A DNA stretch of 64,000 nt, from NCBI GenBank assembly GCA_946902875.1, contig OX336340.1, positions 12,725,566 to 12,789,565 on the forward strand. Reading direction: 5' to 3'. A model generated the notes under the pieces. That model had not been told where the DNA came from, did not search any database, and saw only the letters and a list, made by a program, of their open reading frames with translations. Positions 54,906 through 64,000 of the stretch are shown in pieces (position 1 is the first letter of the stretch; each line of letters begins with the position of its first letter). The DNA is from Nematopogon swammerdamellus. Its lineage: Eukaryota; Arthropoda; Insecta; Lepidoptera; Adelidae. The position numbers and the translations under genes were made by a program.

Positions 54906-57120
54906 CCATACAGCAAATGATTGAGATGTATTCTCGTATCGGCATACTTACAGAACACACGATGTTAACAATGGTTAGTATTATGTTTTATGTAACCCCT
55001 TCAACTATGCAATCTATAAGGATTACATGCAACTTATAGAGGGAACTTTCTTAAAAATATTGTTATTCATAAACAAAGCCAATCTTATATATAATATATA
55101 AATAAATACAGCCACAAAGTTCTAAGTCAAAACTGCTGCTGTCCAAGACGTAATTTACTTACTATAATATTATTTAGACACAGAGAGATGACGTCCAGAT
55201 GAGGCAAGCCACCGACCGCGTGTGTGTCTAACTCCTCCCGTCTCGCCCTCGCCTCGGTAGCAATCATTTTTGTCGTGACCTCGTCGTGCAATTGAAAACC
55301 CTGTCATTTCTACCGTGTGCGTACATTCAATGAGCTCCTTTATTTTATAATGAATGTTGATTTATTTGTTGCAAATCACAACCATGAAAATTTATTTCAA
55401 AGGTGTAGCTTCTAATTTAAAATGTCCGGTCATTAGACAGCTTTATTGTACACGGCCACTACAGTCACGTAGAATACTCACCTACTCGTATCTTCATCGT
55501 GTATTATTATTTATTAGAGAAATGTGTTCTCGACGATTGCAAGATAGCAATACCTTACACAGATGTGTCGCAAACGCCGCAGAAGATAATCGCGGCTTGC
55601 GTCCTCTTCTCTAACGCAAGTAGCTGCTGAGAATACTGGCTGAAGCCAGGCAGGCTAGGCATTTAAATTAACCCACTTAATCTTCAGATGATAAGCGATG
55701 CATTATCGTGGGACTTACGCACGATAGATGGACTGCTTTAAGATTTCTAAGATCGAGATCTTAATCGACATAAGGTAAAGATCTCCCTTGACAATAATTG
55801 TTTTAGAACATCCAGTAGGTATTTATCTTGTATAATCGCAGATATATCATCGCTCTATCTTCACGAGTGACTCGTTGATAAGTAGAATTGTCATTTGCAG
55901 GTTATGACCACAATTTGTATGGGCCGTGGTCACGTAAGAGTAATTAAAAATAAAAGAAGCGTTTATTTCACAGCCAGGAGTACACGGATACATCATGCAT
56001 GATACATGATACAACTTTTAAAAATAAGAATAGAATAGTATCCCCCCCCCCCCCCCCCCCCCCCCCCTGACAGGAAAAGGATGTAGCTACATGGAGTCGC
56101 TTGTTAAGCCACACCCTATAAAAAAAATTAGTACTAAGAAATTGTATAATGTTTATAAGTTTCCCAATGACTTTTTTTATAGCATTTTTCGTTCGGTTTG
56201 ATCTGAAAGTATTGTAATTTATCCATTTTGACGAAGCATTACGACAACAGCTGTTACTTAATCCTATTACTTTATTTCATCATATAGGTAATTCCCACCG
56301 AACACGGTCAGCCTGGTCGGCCTATCATTCATACAGAGTTCGTAATATCTCCTTATTGAAATAAAATATCGTTGAGCGGCGGACTCACTAACTGTCGTCG
56401 GCCTAGCGTGGGTGCACCCGGCTCGAGGTGCAAAATGACTCGGACACGGAATAAACACGAGTAAGCAGCAAACATCTCAATCATTAGGCAAAGGTCACAA
56501 TTATTTGAATCGTGAAAGGTTTTATGGCTAGAGAAGTACTACGACCATTATAAACATTATTTATACGTTAACATCACATACGTGCTGCGGAGGCGCCGAT
56601 CGCGGTGTTCGCCATTCCTGTGCCACGTTAAGTATAGCTTAATGGCATGTCCTAAAATGCATGTTTTACGTGACAACATTTGTGTACAAGTAATATAAAT
56701 CTTAATGATTTATCATTAACAATTAATTTGGCACTCTAAACATTTATTTTAAGGCATTAACTCGCTGAATAGCTCGAGCTAAATAACTCACTTGAAACTT
56801 AAGTTTATCGGAATCCTGGGTTGTTTCATTTTGGAACCCTGAACAGATCTGCATTAGAATAAATTTTCTTTAATAAATGTTCTTTTTTTTAAATGTGGAA
56901 CGGTATCTTAAAGGCCACAAGGAAACGCCGATATCATGCTTTCGAAATCAATCAATAGAATAATACAATACAGCAACACTATGCACACAATAATTCACAG
57001 AAAACATTATATGAAACAATAGAATACTGAATAATTATAAAAACACTTTTCTTCAATTAAATGCAAACACTGAATTCAAATTGCGATTTGTTTACTTACA
57101 TACCTTAACAAAAGTTAAAT
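54906..57120. other. No gene seen; 26-C run at 56042-56067
   Basis: AT-rich throughout; no splice-flanked exon. The C run may be of uncertain length. Confidence 0.4.
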
Positions 57121-57485
57121 TACAAAATTTAAAAACCCCCGACCATTAAAAAGTAAAAAGTCCCCCGACTCCTTTAAGTAAGTCAAAAAATTATTTTTTA
57201 CTTTTTAATGGTCGGGGGTTTTTTTTAATTTGTAATTTAACTTTTATTTCAAGCTTTTTAAAAAAACCGTATGCAAATCGGTCCACTTTTTAATATAATA
57301 ATTACTTAATTACTTGATTACTTGATTACAGGCATAGCTAAGAACTATCCCGATTAAACGAGCTTCCTAATAAAAAAACCCGCGTCCAAATCGGTCCATC
57401 CGTTTGGGAGCTACGATGCCACACACACACACACACCCTCAAACACACGTCAAACACCCCTCCGTTTTTTGTGTCGGGGGTTAAA
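57121..57485. repeat. Dispersed 'CCCCCGAC' repeat with terminal hairpin
   Basis: AAACCCCCGACCATTAAAAAG pairs with CTTTTTAATGGTCGGGGGTT. ATGCAAATCGGTCCACTTTTT, CGTTTGGGAGCTACGATGCC and an ACACAC tract follow. Homologous in reverse to 63575-63955. Confidence 0.75.
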
Positions 57486-57684
57486 AATAAGAACAATAAT
57501 GATGAGTCGGTCGGTCGGTACGTCGCGGTGACATCGTGCGGGTTTCCTGCGACAACGCGTTCAACTCTATTGCTCGCACAACTGCGGCGGCACCGTTGCT
57601 GGCAATACTACGCTAAATACTTCAAAACTAAATCATTTTACTATACAGATAAATGTGAAAATTTGGGTTCCGGAACCGTTCGTC

Positions 57685-58045
57685 AGCCTCGGTAGCTCAG
57701 TGGTGCGGTCGGTCGACTGTTAAGCAACCCTAAGCGCGGTCAGTACTCGGACGGGTGACTGCTCGACCGTTGGAGGCTGACCGTGGTTCGGATTCCACGT
57801 AAAACTGTAGGTCCCTTCCCTTTTTACCTTACTAGGTGGTAGGGTTTATCCCGCCCGGGTTGGTACCACCGCACCGAACGAAACGTCGGTCGAAACGGTA
57901 AATAGTTCGAGTTTTCCGTCCAGTTCAGTGTAGCCGACATGAAATGAAGGGAAGCACTGACATGGCACCTAGTTCGCCCGGTGTTATGTGCTGACATTAC
58001 GGATGTTGTAGGTGATGTAGCCAACCGTGTCAGTTTCCATAAAGA
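57685..58045 (+). mobile_element. SINE, family 1, with chimeric tRNA/5S rRNA-like head
   Basis: The head has a tRNA A-box word TAGCTCAGTGGT (57693-57704). A segment very like the internal promoter of 5S rRNA follows at 57719-57764: GTTAAGCAAC, then GCGCGGTCAGTACTCGGACG and GGGTGACTGC. Then comes a B-box word GGTTCGGATTCC (57785-57796). The body, TAGGTCCCTTCCCTTTTTAC, ACTAGGTGGTAGGG and the rest, is shared with the reversed copies at 5475 and 37497, which lack the head. This is the most complete copy in the window. Confidence 0.78.
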
Positions 58046-59630
58046 AAAACCGTTCTGAGAAATAAGTTGTTTGTTTTTGACGCAAACTGGTAAATCGTTT
58101 TCAGTGGTCAAATTATTTTTAATTACGTCTGGCATAATAATTACAGTTACATCTGTTCTGATAATTCAAACGGCTGAGGGCCTATTCAACCATCTCCGGT
58201 TAAGTCTCGGTCAACATGTATCTGTCGGTTAGTGGCATTCCTCATACAGTTGACAGAACCGGCCGCTACATTTTAGCCGAACTCGATGAAATCGTTCGTA
58301 GTCCGTAGAAAATCGGAACGAGCGTGATGGAACCCTGAATGTGCGACGACACGACGCGACGCGACGGTTAAAACTTCATAGAAATGTTGCTTAGCTATAC
58401 CTACCGATTAATATGTTATATTATAAGGTGTGTCCGCAAGCGATAGAGGAGATACATATTGGTGCACAGCACATTCACTTTAAGTGCATTTCAAGAACTC
58501 GGACCGCACAATGAAGTTGTGCAACGCCATCAAAGCAAAGGGCCATTAGTGTCCCACTTTGAGAACGCTTGTGCGTACGTATACGTAGTTCTAGATAATA
58601 TTTGTATGTATTATTAATGAATTATTTATTATTATATAGGGTGTCTCAAATGAAAATGCTAGCATAGGTAATTTTAACTGAAATCTATATGATAATAGTT
58701 CCCAAATTCCTAAACAGATTTTTTAAATAATTATTCGGAATACCGCTTAGGTACTAATAATAATGTATGTTAGGATTAAAAGTGTTATTATGAACATTTC
58801 CTCTAGACTAAATTCTGCCTGACAGCTATATAATGCATGGTGTACGCGGTGATTGGAGATTTTACTTGCGAGTACTTGCTTTTTTCTTTGGCGCCTGGTG
58901 GTCTACAGGCGGACACTTCGAGGACCACTTCGACTCCTACCAACCGATGTTAATGCATTGAAGTAACAAAGTGGTATATAAATATGTAAATGACGCTCTT
59001 GTACGCAGCGAGGAAAACGTGGTCTCCTCGATTCGAAATGTTAATTTTGAATAATGTAACTCTGTGTTACTTTGGTGACGTCTTCATTTATTATTATTAT
59101 TTAACATTTTCCCTTGAATTTTACGTTTCGGAGGTCAGGCGATGCGATATTTAAGTCTTTTAAAAATAGTATTTAAATGAGTATCACCTCTGTAATTTGT
59201 CATTTGTAGAAGTGTGAAGGAAAAAGAATCGCACATCGTTCACCTTCGTCTCGACATCGACCCGACACACCCGAGCGTGGCCTATTTGTCTGTTTAAAGA
59301 AACAATCGAGTAGGGAGCAATCATTTTGTAAAAGTCTCCTCAACTGCAGCATGTTCTAAACCGACTGCCGACATCGCTCCGCAGTAGAGACGTGTTGTTG
59401 TCGCTTACGCAACCCGGGGCACGATGAAACGAACCAACCAATAGAAGTACTCGCGTATGGTCACTCAATCAAACGGTACGACGACATCCTGCGACTAACG
59501 TGAGGTGGAATAGTCCGGCAAAGCCCTCGTTCGCACTTCTGTACACACTAGGTACATACTTCTGAGGAAATTTCGGGTGAAATAATGAATATGTTATATC
59601 TTCATTAAATAGATGCAAAGCCGAAATGAA
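58046..59630. other. No gene seen
   Basis: A GGGTGTCTCAAATGAAAATG end of a dispersed element at 58640-58660. GTGACGTC at 59074. No exon supported. Confidence 0.35.
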
Positions 59631-59718
59631 GAGAAAAAAATTCGTCCCTACTAGGATTCGAACCTGGACCTCTGGCACGAGCCGCCAACGCGTTACCAAT
59701 TTCGCCATCGGGTCGATG
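59630..59718 (-). mobile_element. tRNA-derived SINE head or tRNA pseudogene
   Basis: The minus strand has GCG-n10-CGC (D arm), TTGGC-n7-GCCAG (anticodon arm) and GGTTCGAATCC (T loop/B box). The anticodon loop lacks the usual T33 and the acceptor stem pairs poorly, so it is not a functional tRNA. Confidence 0.6.
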
Positions 59719-59814
59719 ACGTATTTATCCTCTCCAAATTTCTAACAGTTGCATCTTCTATGGTGTTATGTATGACGCAAGCTACGCGATCTGTCAACTT
59801 GCACGATTCCATAT

Positions 59815-59847
59815 GGTTCCGTAGCCAGCGTGGCTGGCTACGGAACC
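59815..59847. repeat. Perfect 15-bp inverted repeat with 3-base loop
   Basis: GGTTCCGTAGCCAGC, GTG, then the exact complement. It may be a joined pair of dispersed-repeat ends (GGTTCCGTA...TACGGAACC). Confidence 0.9.
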
Positions 59848-60024
59848 CTGAAAAACGTGTCACTAAATGTGGCACGTTTCGCTCAAGGCGTACATGCGAA
59901 CATAACGTTGTTCTTGGTACGAACCGTTCTATATATTTAATTCACGAATTCTAATATGTTGGTTATGCGTCAGAAAGAAAGTTTACTTGAAATGCCAGCT
60001 TTTCTCGCGGCTCCGCTCGCGTTA
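59848..60024. other. No gene seen
   Basis: Short spacer between the palindrome and the LINE fragment. Confidence 0.4.
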
Positions 60025-60260
60025 AAGTCAGCGTGTATGCATCCACTGCTGGACATACGCCTGCAATTTTCCTCCAGTCCTCCCGGCCTTCAGCGACCAC
60101 TGCTTTGCGCCGACGAACTTGATATCGTCGTCCCACCTGTCGGGTGGTCTTCCCACACTGTTTTCCTGTCCACGGCCGTCAGTGTAGGACACAGTTACTC
60201 CAACAACGGTCGTGGTCTCTTCGACAAGACAGAAATATCCGTACCTAATTGAATTGAACG
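60025..60260 (-). mobile_element. LINE ORF2 C-terminal fragment
   Basis: Translation includes VGRPPDRWDDDIKFV and AYVQQW, the end motif of a widespread lepidopteran endonuclease/reverse transcriptase element; a matching scrap lies at 26520-26640. Confidence 0.7.
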
Positions 60261-61134
60261 AATATCCTTCCATATCTCCACTGTCACATCTCAGTAAATG
60301 AACTGCACTTTATATGTAAAAAAATGCAATTACAACTCCATCGCTTCGTGTTAATTAAAAGCGTGGAATTACGATACGATTCGATATTTAAACTTATCAG
60401 TTATTTGTGACTTTGTACGTCATAAAATTAGGAAAACATATCCGCTGATACTCACCGCTACTCGAAGATTGCCAGAGTATATAATAGGTATATTTAAGAA
60501 AACGCGTCGCGCGGCCCGCTAGGGGAATAGGTAGGTACGACCGCCGCCGCCGACCGCTGTTCTTTGGTAAAACACAACCAGGTGCAAGTAATGTATGCCC
60601 ACTGCCGGCTTTCATGAAGATTCTGTGGGTGTGAATTACTGTTTATAAAGCCGGTCAAGTGCGAGTAAGACTCGCGTGCCGGAGGTTCCGTATCAATCAT
60701 TTTTATCAGTAGAGAAGAGAAAATAGCAACTGACTTTTATTTTAGCCCATGGTTATGTCGAAAATGTTCCCAAGGGGGCGGCAGCGGATCAGTTTATGCG
60801 CGATATCTAAAAAAATTATAACAAATTAATTTCTGTATAATTTTCTTGTAATTTTTATTACTAATATAGTTAGGTATATGCCTGATTTTTTTTTATTTTA
60901 GGCTGAGTATATCGGAGTTATCGAGGATAACATACATTTCTTTGCACATTTTTATATAAACACCAATTAAAAATTATCTAAGAACATTATAAATATTTTT
61001 TTATAATAATTTTATTATATTTTTCTGATATCCTCAAAGTAAGCCCTTTTCAACGATATGCCACATTCCTAATAAAAATATATATTTATTTTCATTTTTA
61101 ACTTCATCATTAACTCAAATTATTATATATTTTT
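60261..61134. other. No gene seen; AT-rich
   Basis: 60650-60690 contains GGTCAAGTGCGAGTAAGACTC, a fragment of the dispersed repeat. A donor-like CG|GTGAGT on the minus strand near 60455 has no convincing exon. Confidence 0.35.
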
Positions 61135-61485
61135 AGGGCTACGTATCCGGTACGGGACCCTTTTACTAAGCCTACGCCGTCTATCTGTCTGTCCGTCCGT
61201 CCGTCCGTCCGTCTGTCCAGGGTGGTTTTCACAGAATATGTGTTATTATGGCCGATATAACAACAAATAATAAAAATAAGAAAAACTAAAAAATCAGGGG
61301 GGTTCCCATAGATGAAACCAAAAAGGGTATGCGCGCGCGCCATCTACCGAATAGAGTATGAAGCATTTTAACTAATCATGATATTTAACTAATATGAAGC
61401 ATTTCATAACACGCCATGAGTGGCGCTAACCATGACGTGGCGATACGGAACCCCGGTGCGCGAGTTCGACTTGCACTCGGTTTAT
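61135..61485 (+). repeat. Dispersed (GTCC)n repeat, copy 5
   Basis: CGTATCCGGTACGGGACCC, CTAAGCCTACGCCGTC, (GTCC)n, CATCTACCGAATAGAGTATG, and right end GCGCGAGTTCGACTTGCACT. Confidence 0.85.
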
Positions 61486-62031
61486 TATCTTATTGACTCC
61501 TGGACTATTTGCGGAAAAACTATACCTGTATTCCGATATAAATTGTCTACCATTTATGGTTTAGAAGTTAAGGCGCTGTGACACGACAGACAGACACCAT
61601 GGAGTCTCACTATAAGAATTGAACCCCCATTGTGAACGGAACACTAAAAAACATTGACCAGACCTCAAAAATCCACTAAAACTAAAATGTGTGATTTAAC
61701 ATTTCCTTATTAAACAGTTTCGTTCGACTCATGTCCAGACCGAGTTGAAGGCGGTGCACAATTTTCCACTCCCGACTGTCCACCGACCCGTCGTCGGTTT
61801 GCCCGTCAGGGTGTCCAAGTCCCAAGCTACCATTTTCTTTATACGTGGCCTCCATTCGACCATACTCAATATTATATTATTGTAATCGAAAAGATCTATT
61901 AAGTTAGTTCATAGTGAAGATAGTTGGCAAAGTTTACTTTAAACGTAGACAGAAAAAATCATTTTTATGATGGAAGGCCTTAACGAACTAAATTTTCTTC
62001 CAAATATCTTACACCACACCTGCAGGTTTGT
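61486..62031. other. No gene seen
   Basis: Mixed AT-rich sequence. Confidence 0.35.
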
Positions 62032-62035
62032 TTAA

Positions 62036-63092
62036 CACTACAGCGCACGCGCCCCCTTTTTTACAAGTTTGCTCGCGTGCTCTACCATGGTAGAAAAAGT
62101 AATATGATTTTTTTTCGAACAGAAAGGTATTTTGTTTAAAAAACTGGTTCGGTATAGAGTATGTTTATCATTAAAGAAAATACAAAATAAACAACAATTT
62201 TAGTACTTAAATACTATTTTAGGAATATATTAGTAATATCTATGAAAAAATCAACATTTGAGATTAGCTCGTATAACAAAATTAAGAAAAGGTCTTCAGA
62301 TTTTTTTTTTTTTTTATGGATGGCATACATTTCTCTTCTTCCTCACATTCAATCGATAAGACGGCCTGGTGATAGAGCAGATCCATCTGAGACAACCTCA
62401 TGATCATGGTACCTCACGAGTTACGTTCCATGCGAGGATCCATATATTTATAATAAAAAATAAAAATTACTAAATAAACAAAATATCTCGCAAAATATAC
62501 TGTTGTAAACAAAATATACTATGTCACGAATGTATTTAGTTGTATGTTATTATTACTATTATCTATGTTATATTGTTTATTTTATACTCTTAAAGAAAAT
62601 CCCTCATAAATTTTTTTTTTTTTTTTTAAACTGACGCGGTTGGCTACGTCACCCACAACATCCGTGATTTTCCGCACTACCCATCTACCCTACTCACAAT
62701 CCCAGGTATGACTGGCAGATAATGCCCTTAGGCTTTAAGTCCGCCTTTTGTCACTTTTTGTGCAATAAAGTATATTTTCATTTCATTACTGTTAATGACA
62801 TATCGCATATACCTTAATCAAAATATTATAATTAAAAAACTTCGTATCAATTGCTTACCTCTATTAGTTTTTGTTAAGCAGGTACTCCTCGCACGTACTA
62901 TTATAGTAGAATAGTAACTTTGGCGGGAAATTACGGAAGTATGAATCACGCTGTCGCTTGGCTCCACACTAACCCGTTGCGTAATTACTGAGGCTTATCT
63001 AGGGGCGCGGGGGGAAATGTCCAGAAATGAGAAAGGGACGCGCAAAATCGCAAGTGTGTTCTACCATAGTAGAGCGCGCGTGCATTCTAGTG
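62036..63092. mobile_element. TTAA-flanked element with TIRs and subterminal palindromes
   Basis: TTAA at 62032-62035 and 63093-63096 flanks CACTACAGCGCACGCGC and the complement of CACTAGAATGCACGCGC. Near each end lies CTCTACCATGGTAGA or a close variant (62080; 63058). The interior is AT-rich and contains a retroelement 3' end around 62630-62785 (GCTTTAAGTCCGCCTTTTGT, GTGCAATAAAGTATATTTTC). No transposase. Fits a piggyBac-type target site. Confidence 0.75.
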
Positions 63093-63574
63093 TTAAAATG
63101 TTATCGTAACAGTGTCTAGTTTTCGTAGGCGTTATAATGCTGACCATCGAAATAAAATATGTGCATAAAGTAATAGAAGTGGTCGTACACAAGGATGAAT
63201 GATGGTCGCGCGGCCGCGGTGTATCGCTGAGGAGCGAGACTTTGTCGGCAGCATAGCGAGTGTCATCTCCACGATATGCCGACAACATTGCGAAAATAAC
63301 GCAAACGATCGTTCATTAAAACAAATTGTTCATTGACATGTAATGATCCGAAAAGAACCTCGAGTACCATCGCACAAGCACTCATAAATGAAGATAATTA
63401 TTTTAGAGGTGCGTAATCCAGTCGTCTCCGCCCCGCGCCGCCACCTCCGTCGCAGCCGCAGCCAAGCCGGTGCGGCGCGCGGCGGAGCATCATCAATCTG
63501 ATTCCATCTCCTTGAGGCAAATGTCATACATAGGCAAATTGTAGTTTTAGTAAACATTTTGGCTAAGCAGCTAT
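63093..63574. other. No gene assigned; GC-rich island 63425-63490
   Basis: CCCCGCGCCGCCACCTCCGTCG and neighbours resemble the other GC islands. Confidence 0.35.
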
Positions 63575-63955
63575 GTTTTAAACCCCGACGAAAAAAGAGG
63601 GGTGTTATAAGTTTAAAGTAAGTGTGTATGGATGGGTGTGTCTGTGGCATCGTAGCTCCCAAACGGATGGACCGATTTGGATGCGACTTTTTTATTGGAA
63701 AGCTAGTTTAATCGAGATGGTTGTTAGCTAGGTTTGTAATCAAATAATCAAGTAATTAATTAATAAAAAAATAAATTATCTTAAAAAGTGGACCGATTTG
63801 CATGCGGTTTTTAAAAAAAGGTTTTTTTTTTATTTTTTTATTTGTAATTAAACTTTTACTTTAAGTAAAAGTTTAATTACAAATTAAAAAATCCCCCGAC
63901 CCTTAAAAGGTCAAAAATAATTTCCGTTTACTCACGCAAAAAAAAATGTTTTTGG
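63575..63955. repeat. Dispersed 'CCCCCGAC' repeat, reverse of 57121-57485
   Basis: AAACCCCGACGAAAAAAGAGG, GCATCGTAGCTCCCAAACGG, GTGGACCGATTTGCATGCGG, and the hairpin AAACTTTTACTTTAAGTAAAAGTTT. Confidence 0.75.
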
Positions 63956-64000
63956 TTATGGGACCCGGCAAGCTAGGTTATTTCTAAAATTTGTCCCGGC

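Noticed and set aside
57719..57784. 5S rRNA gene
   Set aside because: Only the internal promoter half matches; the 5' third of 5S is replaced by tRNA-like sequence and a SINE body follows.
59640..59715. Functional tRNA gene on the minus strand
   Set aside because: A and B boxes exist, but the acceptor stem and anticodon loop do not fit; better read as a SINE head or tRNA pseudogene.

Overview
The window looks like nuclear DNA of an insect, most likely a moth or butterfly (Lepidoptera). It is AT-rich, has short GC-rich exons split by introns with GT/AG borders, and is packed with mobile elements of kinds common in lepidopteran genomes: LINEs, tRNA-derived SINEs, hAT, mariner, TTAA-flanked and foldback elements. 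There is no operon structure, no CRISPR array, and no rRNA or clearly functional tRNA gene. The host assignment is inference; no species can be named from the sequence alone.

Layout. (1) 573-6270, plus strand: the first four coding exons of a NudC gene (dynein/HSP90 co-chaperone). Its intron 2 holds a decayed R2-type LINE fragment and a long foldback element. Its intron 3 holds a 45-bp minisatellite and two SINEs. The reading frame stops making sense after exon 4, just as the CS domain begins; the CS-domain exons were not found in the remaining 57 kb. (2) 9863-11848, minus strand: three exons of an unrecognised protein with one membrane span close to its C terminus. A good TATA/Inr promoter with a short first coding exon at 52589-52863 (minus) is in compatible phase and could be its 5' end, which would give an intron of about 41 kb. 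(3) 12-31 kb: mobile-element territory. Three hAT-type elements have perfect 8-bp target duplications (16691-18224, 21331-23379, 25035-26308), the second with hAT transposase remnants. There are also several LINE fragments, including a 2.3-kb Jockey/CR1-like copy at 26690-28961. (4) 31894-37180: a nearly intact CR1-type LINE on the minus strand, with coiled-coil/esterase-like ORF1 and endonuclease/reverse-transcriptase ORF2, carrying one in-frame stop and one 5-bp duplication. (5) 38-64 kb: largely gene-free, with two TTAA-flanked piggyBac-like elements (40424-41418, 62036-63092), a deleted mariner, LINE debris, SINEs (one with a chimeric tRNA/5S rRNA-like head) and isolated GC-rich islands.

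Apart from NudC and the membrane-protein gene, almost every recognisable protein-coding stretch belongs to a transposon. I see no multi-gene pathway or defence-type system. The most informative points are the truncated NudC gene, the possible very long intron of the membrane-protein gene, the nested transposons with clean target duplications, and the chimeric pol III SINE.
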